Shown here piece after piece: positions 1 through 7,691 of a DNA stretch of 38,442 nt; the first letter of the stretch is position 1; each line of letters opens with the position of its first letter. Under the pieces are notes generated by a model. That model was given only the letters and a program-made list of their open reading frames with translations. It searched no databases and had not been told where the DNA came from. The translations under genes and the position numbers were made by a program. Source of the stretch: CAIQPO01 sp964648275 (GTDB taxonomy: Bacteria > Patescibacteriota > Microgenomatia > UBA1400 > MFAQ01); the NCBI GenBank assembly GCA_964648275.1, contig CAZYOB010000009.1, positions 1 through 38,442 on the forward strand, in the 5' to 3' direction.

Positions 1-486
1 CTGATTGTTTTTGCAACCGATTCGCTGCGTGCCTATATCATGCGCAATTGGCACAACATTAGCTACAAATCGTATCTTGCCATCATTCTAAACCCAACCT
101 GGAACGAGATTACCTGTAATCGGGAGGTTGAGACTGATAAGGGCCTCAAATCTGCGATCACCACCTTCCGAGTATTGGACAGATCCCAAGGGCTTTCGCT
201 TATCCAATGCGAGCTCACCCAAAATGGACGTAAGCACCAGATTCGCCAGCATTTGGCGTTTCTGGGACATCCGATCCTTGGTGATCTTGTCTACGGAGGT
301 GAGCCAACTCGTGCTCGCCAAGGTCAGCTTCTACACGCCCATCAACTCAGCCTAGATCTTCCGGGTGAAAAGGTGCATTTCCAAGCACCAATACCAAAAG
401 ATTTCAAGACTGCATTCCGCTCAGGGATCTGGTCCAGACTGGACCAGGATAGTTCGAGTATCCTCGGATCGTTAGGCAATCTCTAG
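1..486 (+). CDS. RluA-family 23S/tRNA pseudouridine synthase, 3' part (5' end outside window)
   Basis: Enzymes of this family isomerise specific uridines in rRNA or tRNA to pseudouridine. The frame is open from base 1, so about 161 C-terminal residues are present and the start lies left of the window. The visible part begins with the LIVFATDS strand that normally follows the catalytic-Asp motif; the Asp motif itself is outside. The family signature GRKHQIRQHLAFLGHPILGD is intact, followed by the usual Y-G-G turn. An internal ATG at 40 is not the real start, because the conserved family sequence continues upstream of it. The gene ends just before a strong terminator and is convergent with the exonuclease gene. 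The subfamily (RluC, RluD or other) cannot be decided from this part. Confidence 0.88.
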   Translation: MIVFATDSLRAYIMRNWHNISYKSYLAIILNPTWNEITCNREVETDKGLKSAITTFRVLDRSQGLSLIQCELTQNGRKHQIRQHLAFLGHPILGDLVYGGEPTRARQGQLLHAHQLSLDLPGEKVHFQAPIPKDFKTAFRSGIWSRLDQDSSSILGSLGNL

Positions 487-501
487 GTTCCGAATCCCCT
501 C

Positions 502-527
502 CCCGCCCCTCACAGGGCGGGTTTTTT
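502..527 (+). terminator. Rho-independent terminator after the RluA-family gene
   Basis: A 7-bp all-GC stem (CCCGCCC at 502-508 with GGGCGGG at 515-521), a 6-nt loop and a TTTTTT tail at 522-527 lie 16 nt after the stop codon. Confidence 0.9.
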
Positions 528-530
528 ATG

Positions 531-1163
531 TCAAAAAAGCCCCATTTGCTCATCCACAGGCTTTGGTGGTTCTTCGTATGGATAAGAAAAATCCACCTCG
601 ATCTCCCTTAGTTCATTCCAGTGGTCCTTAAACTTAAGCTTCTTATTCTTCATTCCAAAGTCATAAACTCCCTTCGTCACCTCAACATCCATCTCACAAT
701 ATTTCTTCAGGTTTGCCAAGCTTTCCGGATCACCCTTTGCCCACCACATCACCGCATCGGCACCTCCGGCGATCTTTCCGGTACCCAAAATTTCCTTTGC
801 AATGTTATCAAGTTTTATCCTGTGACCAAATACGTCCTTTACTTCTTTCAAAATGTCGAAGTGTTTTAACTTCGTAAAATCCCCTTTATATATCCCGTTC
901 ATGGCTGGATTATCAAAACCCAAAGAGTTAAAACCGATAATTCGGTCAGCCTCCTCAAACCAATTCCACATCGATTCAAAATCACTTTCCCAAAAACTCT
1001 TCATCTCTCCCTTAACTTCCGACAAATTACCATCGATCTCTCTCCTATAAGCGGACACAATAGAAATTCCCAACGCTGCTGGGTCTCTTGCGTTGATATC
1101 ATCAAAGAATTTTTTTGTCTCGATGTCAAAAATTACCTCAATTCTGTTTCCGTTCACTAGCAT
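531..1163 (-). CDS. DEDD-type 3'-5' exonuclease-like protein (RNase H fold, YprB-like)
   Basis: This is a 210-residue stand-alone RNase H-fold nuclease. Exo motif I is FDIET near residue 12. Exo II is the FNSLGFDNP stretch near residue 98, with a conserved Asp. Exo III is YCEMDVEVT near residue 160, with the Tyr-x3-Asp spacing of DEDDy enzymes. It would remove nucleotides from 3' ends of DNA or RNA using two metal ions; the substrate is unknown. In larger proteins this domain is found joined to helicases, but no helicase part is seen here. A TAAAAT -10 box at 1173-1178 ends 9 nt before the ATG, so the mRNA is probably leaderless, with the promoter inside the end of the upstream gene. Confidence 0.7.
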   Translation of the reverse strand: MLVNGNRIEVIFDIETKKFFDDINARDPAALGISIVSAYRREIDGNLSEVKGEMKSFWESDFESMWNWFEEADRIIGFNSLGFDNPAMNGIYKGDFTKLKHFDILKEVKDVFGHRIKLDNIAKEILGTGKIAGGADAVMWWAKGDPESLANLKKYCEMDVEVTKGVYDFGMKNKKLKFKDHWNELREIEVDFSYPYEEPPKPVDEQMGLF

Positions 1164-1180
1164 AAGAAATTTATTTTACC

Positions 1181-1684
1181 CTATCCCCAATAATGTTCAT
1201 CAAGTCTGTCTTTGGCGTTTCTTCCTGCAAAGAAAACCATTAAACCTACGGCGATCAATCCCAATGGCCAAATCATTATCCCCGCCTCAGGCAAAGCGCT
1301 CGGAGTAGCGGTTGGTGTTACAGTCGGTGTCGCTGCTGGAGAAAATACCAAGCTAAAAGCTACGACCTCATTACCCGATGCTATTGAAACGCTATTTGTC
1401 CCCGTCACAATATTATTCGGTGCGCTTTGCCAAGAACCTGCAACATCTGCGCTGGTGGTTGTAGTTATTGCATTCACAGTAATTGCCACCATTGCTCCCG
1501 GGGTAGCCGTACCTGCAAAGTCAGGCGCTGTTGCTCCTGTATATGTCCATGAAGTGTAAACTTGGCCCGAAGTAGAAAGCGTTCCGATTCGGGTCAGGAT
1601 TAAAAATGCGGCACTTACACTCTGATACATCAAGAAAACCGCCACAAGACCCGCTAATACCGGAAACATTATTTTAAATCTCAT
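1181..1684 (-). CDS. Small secreted surface protein with LPEAG cell-wall sorting signal
   Basis: A 167-residue protein not recognised beyond its architecture. It has an N-terminal hydrophobic signal segment (residues 7-27), a Thr/Ala-rich beta-type body with a typical Ig/cell-adhesion look (residues 30-115), a Thr-Pro linker, then LPEAG at 131-135, a hydrophobic span and a charged tail. LPEAG resembles the LPXTG signal with Ala in place of Thr, and two sortases occur elsewhere in the window, so sortase anchoring is the likely fate. The charged tail (RNAKDRLDEH) is longer than usual. The start ATG overlaps the stop of the beta-CASP gene by 4 nt (ATGA), so translation is probably coupled. Confidence 0.65.
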   Translation of the reverse strand: MRFKIMFPVLAGLVAVFLMYQSVSAAFLILTRIGTLSTSGQVYTSWTYTGATAPDFAGTATPGAMVAITVNAITTTTSADVAGSWQSAPNNIVTGTNSVSIASGNEVVAFSLVFSPAATPTVTPTATPSALPEAGIMIWPLGLIAVGLMVFFAGRNAKDRLDEHYWG

Positions 1685-3024
1685 TTTAATAATTCGAGTT
1701 CACTGTTTAATGATGGTAACTCTACTTTAACACTATCGATCTCTTGTTTGATTTTTTCTTTTAACACCAGCCTCGGTATTTCTTCTCCATGAACTAAAAA
1801 TATCTGTTTAAGTCCCCAAATATTTTTTGCCCAATTGATCAATTGACCCTGGTCAGCATGTGCGCTCATTGATTCTATATTGATTATCTCGGCCGCTACA
1901 GGTATCTCATTACCCCAAATATTGACCGATGAGGCACCATCCTTGATTTCCCTCCCCAGAGTCCCCTCGGCTTGATACCCGACAAATACCAGCTGGGTTT
2001 TTGGATCTCCAAGAAAGTTAATCGCATGATGGATTATCCTTCCTCCACTCATCATCCCGCTTCCGGCCACTATTACCTTGGCCCCTTCGGTATGCTTAAT
2101 CTGTTTACTTTTTTCAATAACGTCACAGAGCACTAACGATGGAAAATCAAACGGATCGTCCGTCTTCACCTGTTCTTTCAAGGCTTTGCTATAAAGTTGC
2201 GGATACTCCTTAAAAATTGCAGTTGCTTTAATCGCCATCGGACTATCCAAAAATACCGGAGTTGCCTCTTTCATCTGTCCTTTTTTCTTCATCTGGTCAA
2301 ATACATAGAGTATCTCCTGAGCCCTCTGCAACGAGAATGATGGGATCATCACCGTCCCTCCTGTCTCTTCCGCCTTTTTAATAATCTTTACCAGCTCCTC
2401 TACCTCATCTCGTGCCTCATGTACTCTGTCTCCATAAGTCGATTCCATTATCGCCACATCAGCTTCCCCGGCCCATTCCGTTGGGGCAATTAAGGGTTCC
2501 GGAGTATTCCCTAAATCTCCACTGAAAACTACTTTCTTTCCGCTTACTTTTTCGGTTATCAGCGGTGTGGCCGATCCTAAAATATGACCTGAATCCAACA
2601 TCTTTACCCTGAAACCACCCACATCCCACTCATCGCCATATTTAACTGTATGGATTTGTTTCATCACCTTCTCAACATCAGCTTCATCATAAATAACGGA
2701 TTTTGATTCTTCTTTCGAAATCTTAGCCGAATCATAAAGCACTACCTCGACCAAGGCTTTCGTTGGCTCAGTCATAAATATCGGCCCCGAAAATCCTCCC
2801 TTTGAAAGTAGTGGCAACCTGCCACAGTGATCGAGATGTGCATGCGTGATAACCACTCCGGTCAATTGACTGATATCCATTTCCGCGTCCTGAAAGTTTA
2901 ACCCTTCATTATCCGGCTTTCCCTGAAACATCCCAAAGTCCACCAGCAAATTACTTTTCCCATCACTAAGTCTGAAACAAGAACCTGTTACCATGCCCGC
3001 TGCCCCTAAAAATTTTATCTTCAT
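1681..3024 (-). CDS. Beta-CASP metallo-beta-lactamase-fold ribonuclease (CPSF/YSH1-like)
   Basis: About 447 residues, the full length expected for bacterial beta-CASP proteins of the mRNA 3'-end-processing (CPSF73-like) type. Visible are motif 1 (VDFG near 30), the zinc-binding HAHLDH (about 61-66), a second metal-ligand region (SGHILGS), SGDLG, STYGDR, and beta-CASP motifs such as GSGMMSGG and the late SAHADQ histidine. It probably cleaves RNA in the cytoplasm. TTG at 3027 would add one residue, but the ATG at 3024 is preferred: TAAACT with a TGN extension ends 6 nt before it, predicting a leaderless transcript. The 3' end overlaps the start of the LPEAG surface-protein gene by 4 nt; why these two functions are coupled is unclear. 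Confidence 0.85.
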   Translation of the reverse strand: MKIKFLGAAGMVTGSCFRLSDGKSNLLVDFGMFQGKPDNEGLNFQDAEMDISQLTGVVITHAHLDHCGRLPLLSKGGFSGPIFMTEPTKALVEVVLYDSAKISKEESKSVIYDEADVEKVMKQIHTVKYGDEWDVGGFRVKMLDSGHILGSATPLITEKVSGKKVVFSGDLGNTPEPLIAPTEWAGEADVAIMESTYGDRVHEARDEVEELVKIIKKAEETGGTVMIPSFSLQRAQEILYVFDQMKKKGQMKEATPVFLDSPMAIKATAIFKEYPQLYSKALKEQVKTDDPFDFPSLVLCDVIEKSKQIKHTEGAKVIVAGSGMMSGGRIIHHAINFLGDPKTQLVFVGYQAEGTLGREIKDGASSVNIWGNEIPVAAEIINIESMSAHADQGQLINWAKNIWGLKQIFLVHGEEIPRLVLKEKIKQEIDSVKVELPSLNSELELLK

Positions 3025-3096
3025 CAATTCAGTTTAACAAATAACATCCTTGAGCGATTAGCGCGAAAGATAGCGCCGTTTTGCTAGAATGAATTA

Positions 3097-3852
3097 ATGA
3101 CTTGCCCACACTGTGGTGCTGAAATGCACACTATTGAGATTGAGACCATCGACGGCCAACCAGCCTCAGTCAATGAATGCCTTAACTGCGGCGGTCATCT
3201 CCTGGCACCGGTATTGGGAAATTTCATTTCCTCCAACACCGCCAAGAACATTGACTCAATAATTCCCAAAGCCACTAGCGTTCCCACTCATTCACCTATT
3301 TGCACCCATTGCCAGCAGACAATGTCCTCTATTAAAGATGACTCTGTACCCCAGACGGTCACAGTCTTTTCCTGTCCTAATAATCACGGAGATTTTTATC
3401 CTAAAGACCAACTCATTCAATTCAAAAAAGCTCAAGATGCCAAAATAAATTATCACAAACTTTGGGGTATTCCTGTTAAGTCTGCTTTTGCAGTTCTCAT
3501 ACCGGTAGTCATTATCTTCACCGCCATCACTGTTATTCCCAACGTCCTTAAATCCATGAGAACCAGTCAAGAAACTAGGGTGACTGCCTCCGAAATCCTC
3601 ACCTCACCTCTAATCACCCCTATCACCTCCACCGAAGTTCTCATAAGTTTCAGCACCAGACAACCATCCAAAACCAATATTCGTTTTACCCAAGGATCGA
3701 CCAGCATTTATGAAGTCTCGACGAAGGAAGATACGAGTCATCTTCTATCAGTCCCTAATCTTTTACCTTCTACCTCCTACAAATACGTTATCGAAATTAT
3801 TGTTAACGATAAAACGCTTACGACCGACGAATATACATTCTCTACGCCATAA
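3097..3852 (+). CDS. Zinc-ribbon membrane protein with extracellular fibronectin III-like domain
   Basis: The first 90 or so residues hold two CxxC zinc knuckles of TFIIB type (CPHC with CLNC, then CTHC with a CPNNHG half-site). One membrane span follows (about 130-152), then a roughly 95-residue Ser/Thr-rich beta domain that reads like a fibronectin type III module (NIRFTQG, TSYKYVIE). A cytoplasmic metal-binding head joined to an external adhesive or sensory domain is inferred; the function is unknown. An extended -10 (TGC-TAGAAT, 3085-3090) ends 6 nt before the ATG, so initiation is probably leaderless. It is divergent from the beta-CASP gene and convergent with the lipoprotein gene. Confidence 0.6.
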   Translation: MTCPHCGAEMHTIEIETIDGQPASVNECLNCGGHLLAPVLGNFISSNTAKNIDSIIPKATSVPTHSPICTHCQQTMSSIKDDSVPQTVTVFSCPNNHGDFYPKDQLIQFKKAQDAKINYHKLWGIPVKSAFAVLIPVVIIFTAITVIPNVLKSMRTSQETRVTASEILTSPLITPITSTEVLISFSTRQPSKTNIRFTQGSTSIYEVSTKEDTSHLLSVPNLLPSTSYKYVIEIIVNDKTLTTDEYTFSTP

Positions 3853-3878
3853 AAAACCGGAGATTTAACTCTCCGGTT
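3851..3878 (-). terminator. Terminator for the minus-strand lipoprotein gene
   Basis: An 8-bp stem (AACCGGAG at 3855-3862 with CTCCGGTT at 3871-3878) is followed on the minus strand by a T-run at 3856-3851. It overlaps the stop of the convergent zinc-ribbon gene. Confidence 0.85.
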
Positions 3879-3896
3879 GAACGTAAATTTATATTT

Positions 3897-4577
3897 CTAC
3901 CACCCCTCATTGCCCTGCAAACCACATGAGACAGCCTCTGCCATATCGGTGAAAACCTGACCATTACAATAACCGGTCCAGGTTCTCTGGTTGTCTCCCA
4001 GGTTCATCCGACTTGATTCGAACCTGACTGAGTTCACAAACCGTCCCCCAGACACCTCAGCCCAATCGATCAAATCCGTCATCTCACCGCCTTTAGTGAC
4101 CTGGATCAGGCCTCCATCGACTGTAACCGTATCTGAATCGATAAGCGCTTCCTGTGCCAGCTTCTCTGCCATCAAGGCAGGATCGCCAACAATGAAGGTG
4201 TCCCCTTCATAAGGATGTAGGACTTCAACAGGCAGGTTCAGCAGGGCAGACCCATTCTTAATGTAAATAAGATGGGTCCAGGCACCATGCGTCATGTTGA
4301 AGATAGCAAAGCATGTGCTTATGGAGCTTGGCTCTGATCCGACGACTCTAGCTACTGTCTGTGACAAGGAGCCATTCACTGTGATCTCGACTGGCACTAC
4401 GTTGGAGCAGCCACTTGTTCCGCCGCTCATCTCCGTCATGATAATAGGCTCATCAACAACCTGAATAACTTCAAGACTCGAAGTTGTCTTGGTCTCCTCA
4501 GGAATAGCTGAAGTTCCGCAAGCGGCAGCTAGGAAGGCCATGACCAGCAGGCCCACAATTAGCAGTAGTTTTTTCAT
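3897..4577 (-). CDS. Secreted lipoprotein of unknown function
   Basis: The N terminus is a lipoprotein signal: Lys-Lys, a hydrophobic core and a lipobox ending AAAC-G, so the mature protein should be lipid-anchored on the outer face of the membrane. The remaining 200 or so residues (Thr-rich linker, then a globular part containing two Cys near the C terminus) match no family I recognise. The upstream GGAGG fits best with the second of two adjacent ATGs (4575-4577); an in-frame ATG at 4589 lies upstream of that SD and is unlikely. The gene is isolated, with a near-consensus promoter (4633-4661) and its own terminator, unlike the leaderless neighbours, which suggests strong independent expression. 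Confidence 0.65.
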   Translation of the reverse strand: MKKLLLIVGLLVMAFLAAACGTSAIPEETKTTSSLEVIQVVDEPIIMTEMSGGTSGCSNVVPVEITVNGSLSQTVARVVGSEPSSISTCFAIFNMTHGAWTHLIYIKNGSALLNLPVEVLHPYEGDTFIVGDPALMAEKLAQEALIDSDTVTVDGGLIQVTKGGEMTDLIDWAEVSGGRFVNSVRFESSRMNLGDNQRTWTGYCNGQVFTDMAEAVSCGLQGNEGW

Positions 4578-4632
4578 CATGTCCTCCATACCAGGCTTAG
4601 AATGGATAGAATATGTTCAGGTACAAGGCCCT

Positions 4633-4661
4633 ATAATACCATTCCTAGCCTCAAATGTCAA
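4633..4661 (-). promoter_or_regulatory. Sigma-70-type promoter of the lipoprotein gene
   Basis: Reading the minus strand, TTGACA (4661-4656), a 17-nt spacer and TATTAT (4638-4633) form a near-consensus promoter about 55 nt upstream of the start, leaving a normal leader with an SD. Confidence 0.85.
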
Positions 4662-4763
4662 GTATATAGGCCTCATATCGAAGGGTTTTCCCTCTCTCAC
4701 GACCCCCTAACAACCAACACGTCACTAAACAGTGTCACCTAGTAACCCTCTACAATAAGTTAA

Positions 4764-5516
4764 ATGAAAAGAGTTTTTCTTCCTTGGGAAATCAATCATC
4801 TGAGAAAATACGGCTTCTCGGAAACTGATCTTGATACCATAGGCACTACCCCAGTTGAATACATTACCAATCACGCCCAGTTTAGAGGTCTCGATTTCTA
4901 TGTCACTCCTGACTGTTTGATTCCCAGAATTGAGACAGAAAAAATCATCGACATCTGTCTTAGGTTCATTACGAATGACCGGAACAGATCTTCTCTGGTT
5001 ATTACCGATGTTGGCTGTGGCTCCGGTGCATTGGGGATCTCTCTGTCCAGAGAGCTAAATACGATGGGAATAAAAAACTTTCATTTGATTCTCTCCGACA
5101 TCTCACAAGCAGCCCTTAATATTGCACAAAAAAACTCGGATTCATTAATCCCCTGGATGAAGGATCGAATCACCTTCCTAAAGTCGGATCTTCTGGATGC
5201 ATTCCCCCGAGACAAAAAAATCGATTATTTGATTTCTAATCTCCCATACATTCCTACGGATCGCATCAGCACCCTCGATCCTTCGGTCAAAGATCACGAG
5301 CCAGTATCCGCTCTTGACGGCGGACCGGACGGTACTCTCCTAATTAACCGACTTCTTAATAAAGCCTCCTCTCTCTTAAAACCAAACCCCTTGCTCGTCT
5401 TTGAAATAGACAATGAACACAAGCTATCTGATTTCGACATTCCAACGGGATTCAGCGCCTCCATTGAAAAAGATGATTTTGATCAACCTCGCTACCTGAT
5501 TATCACAAGCACATAA
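4764..5516 (+). CDS. prmC: Peptide chain release factor N5-glutamine methyltransferase (PrmC/HemK)
   Basis: PrmC methylates the Gln of the GGQ motif in release factors using S-adenosylmethionine. The 250-residue protein shows the family's LIPRIETE segment (about 52-59), SAM-binding motif I DVGCGSGALG (82-91), an acidic motif II (LILSDIS), a catalytic-site motif SNLPYIPT (about 158-165) and the C-terminal HEPVSALDGGPDG typical of the family. The usual NPPY reads NLPY, a conservative variant at the substrate-Gln site. Length is slightly below the E. coli enzyme, with a short N-terminal helical domain. A TACAAT box (4751-4756) ends 7 nt before the ATG, so the mRNA is likely leaderless. Confidence 0.88.
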   Translation: MKRVFLPWEINHLRKYGFSETDLDTIGTTPVEYITNHAQFRGLDFYVTPDCLIPRIETEKIIDICLRFITNDRNRSSLVITDVGCGSGALGISLSRELNTMGIKNFHLILSDISQAALNIAQKNSDSLIPWMKDRITFLKSDLLDAFPRDKKIDYLISNLPYIPTDRISTLDPSVKDHEPVSALDGGPDGTLLINRLLNKASSLLKPNPLLVFEIDNEHKLSDFDIPTGFSASIEKDDFDQPRYLIITST

Positions 5517-5536
5517 AAATTTGTTAATATTATTAC

Positions 5537-6190
5537 ATGAAGCTCACCTTACTCTCAATATTCGTACTCTTATTCTCGATTTTCATCATTGACGAAACCA
5601 ATAAGACTATCACCTATGCCCTGCCCGAAGAAAACTTTGATTTCACGGCTCAATCAGCTATTTTCAATAATTCTCCTGTCCCTCTACCTGCCCAAGTAGC
5701 TTTTGAAACTCCGGTCAACCGTGTTCTCGGTGAAGCGTCTGAAGAAAAACGCATTTATGTCGACCTCACCAACCAGAGAGTCTATGCCTATCAAGGCGAC
5801 ACCCTCATTCACAATTTTCTAGTCTCTACAGGCAAATGGGGACGTACACCAACAGGGACATTCCGAATTTGGGGCAAATCACGCTATCAAAAAATGAGTG
5901 GTGGGTCACGCGCTCTTCGCACATACTACTACTTACCCAATGTCCCCTATATTATGTGGTTTTCTAATGATCAGGTTTCTGCTGGCCGCGGCTTTTCTCT
6001 TCATGGCACCTACTGGCACGACAACTTTGGCCACCCTATGTCCCACGGCTGTGTCAATATGAAAACGGAGGAAGCAGCCATTATATATAACTGGTCAGAT
6101 CCACCCACAGGTGATACGAAAAGCACCCGATCAACAAGTGAAAACCCAGGCACCGTGATCATCATCTACGGCAAAACTCCTGCTAGCTAA
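5537..6190 (+). CDS. Secreted L,D-transpeptidase (YkuD domain)
   Basis: L,D-transpeptidases cross-link peptidoglycan stem peptides (3-3 bonds) or attach proteins to them, using a catalytic Cys outside the membrane. The protein has a signal peptide (residues 1-28), a 40-residue linker, and a YkuD domain from about residue 72 (IYVDLTNQRVYAYQG). The active-site pattern is complete: His at 156 (LHGTYWH) and SHGCVNM at 169-175 with Cys172. At 217 residues it is a minimal single-domain enzyme. TAATAT at 5525-5530 ends 6 nt before the ATG. It lies in a run of plus-strand genes, 20 nt after prmC. Confidence 0.9.
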   Translation: MKLTLLSIFVLLFSIFIIDETNKTITYALPEENFDFTAQSAIFNNSPVPLPAQVAFETPVNRVLGEASEEKRIYVDLTNQRVYAYQGDTLIHNFLVSTGKWGRTPTGTFRIWGKSRYQKMSGGSRALRTYYYLPNVPYIMWFSNDQVSAGRGFSLHGTYWHDNFGHPMSHGCVNMKTEEAAIIYNWSDPPTGDTKSTRSTSENPGTVIIIYGKTPAS

Positions 6191-6249
6191 ACCCTGGAGT
6201 ATAATTTTGCATACATAAAGATTTCATTTTAGGTTATAATTGCGCGGTT

Positions 6250-6897
6250 ATGACAAAAAATACAATTACTTTACTTAAGAAGTTCTTTGCCAAGTTTCCT
6301 TCCATAAAATACCCCAAAGGCGCCCTCATTCACAAACCCGGTGATAAGTTCACCAATATTTATTACGCAAAATCAGGATACGTCCGTATTTTTACCAAAA
6401 ACGGCTCTCAGGAGACCACCTTGAACATTTTTCGCCCCCTTTTCATGGTTTCCCTGGTTCAAAGCTCCACCAATCATCCTTCAAACTTCTACATTGAAGC
6501 CATTACTCCTTGCGAAATCTGGACAGCTCCTATCGTAGAGTACCAAAAATATGTTGACAACGATCCCAAACTCGCCAAGCAGGTTAACAGTTTCTTCTTT
6601 AACTCGGTTCTTCAACTTCTCAACAATCAAACCAACATCATTGCCGGTAATGCCACCAACAAAGTCGCTACAGTCCTTCTACAACTCGCATTTGATTATG
6701 GTCAGATGAAGGATCATTCGATTTTTGTCCCATTCCCAGCCACTCACCGTGTGCTGGCTACCCTCATCGGTCTCACTCGTGAGACCACCTCCGTCCAAAT
6801 GAGCAAACTTCAGAAAATGGGTGTTATCTCAACCAAAAGAGTTAGCTTCACCGTACTTAATCTGGACAAACTGAAAAAGCTTTCTCAACTAGACTAG
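6250..6897 (+). CDS. Crp/Fnr-family transcriptional regulator
   Basis: The N-terminal half is a cyclic-nucleotide-binding-type beta barrel (KGALIHKPGDKFTNIYYAKSG near 25-45). The C-terminal part is a winged helix (HRVLATLIGLTRETTSVQMS near 170-190) whose recognition helix resembles Crp/Fnr. No Cys cluster for an iron-sulfur centre is visible, and the canonical cAMP-contact residues are not obvious, so the ligand is unknown. A perfect TATAAT at 6235-6240 ends 9 nt before the ATG, so the message is probably leaderless. The last 9 nt overlap the 3' end of the convergent patatin gene. Confidence 0.85.
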   Translation: MTKNTITLLKKFFAKFPSIKYPKGALIHKPGDKFTNIYYAKSGYVRIFTKNGSQETTLNIFRPLFMVSLVQSSTNHPSNFYIEAITPCEIWTAPIVEYQKYVDNDPKLAKQVNSFFFNSVLQLLNNQTNIIAGNATNKVATVLLQLAFDYGQMKDHSIFVPFPATHRVLATLIGLTRETTSVQMSKLQKMGVISTKRVSFTVLNLDKLKKLSQLD

Positions 6898-7683
6898 TAG
6901 CGGCCTGATCAACTCGATCGCTTTTCTTGCGGCAAACTCTCCTCCTGTAATTAAACTTTTTTTGTTCACAAAATCCAAGTCCCCTACATAAGGGATCGCC
7001 GGATTTATCACCACATCAGCCTCTCTGATTTCCTTTTCGGCCAAATGATACTTCAACAAGAAAAGAGTATTCCTCATTACGTCCAGGGTCGATATTTTGG
7101 TCTTTCTCTGATTTTCGGGTAAAAAGTACACCGAGTCCAGATTTACTGCCACTATCACGTCGGCGCCCATCTCTTTGACGATTTCTACCGGCACAGGACA
7201 TGATGTCCCCCCATCAACCAATGTTCGGCCTTCCATGACCACGGGCTCGAACAACAAAGGCACCGAACAGCTCGCCCTGATGCCCTTAGCCAAGTCACCT
7301 CTGTCTATCACCACTTTCTCAGCCGTGTTAATATCTGTTGCTACTGCCCCAAAAGGAATGCTAAGTTTCTCAATAGCCACATCCCCCACCATTGCCCTGA
7401 TTTTGTTCTCAGCTCTTTCCCCTTTGATCAATCCCATTCCCCCTACACGGTCAACGAAAGTACTTACCCAATCTTTGACGGTAAAATCAACAGCAATTTT
7501 CTCCACTTTTTCTATGTCCCCCAAAGCGGCGTACAATCCTCCGACCATCGCCCCCATACTGGTACCGGCAATGAGATCTATCGGGATCTTCTCCTCAAGG
7601 AGGACCTTGATTACTCCAATATGAGCCAACCCACGAGCTCCTCCTCCGCCGAGAGCTAGTCCAAGTTTTTTTCGTTTAGTCAT
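6889..7683 (-). CDS. Patatin-like phospholipase (RssA/NTE-type)
   Basis: A 264-residue cytoplasmic or membrane-associated lipid acyl hydrolase. The oxyanion loop GGGGARG (12-18), nucleophile elbow GTSMG (40-44, Ser42) and catalytic DGG (157-159) make a complete Ser-Asp dyad. Length matches small bacterial NTE-domain proteins such as RssA. Its start is 8 nt from the stop of the upstream transporter gene, with a GGATGA SD-like sequence, so the two probably form one transcript. Confidence 0.88.
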   Translation of the reverse strand: MTKRKKLGLALGGGGARGLAHIGVIKVLLEEKIPIDLIAGTSMGAMVGGLYAALGDIEKVEKIAVDFTVKDWVSTFVDRVGGMGLIKGERAENKIRAMVGDVAIEKLSIPFGAVATDINTAEKVVIDRGDLAKGIRASCSVPLLFEPVVMEGRTLVDGGTSCPVPVEIVKEMGADVIVAVNLDSVYFLPENQRKTKISTLDVMRNTLFLLKYHLAEKEIREADVVINPAIPYVGDLDFVNKKSLITGGEFAARKAIELIRPLLV

Positions 7684-7691
7684 ATTTCATC

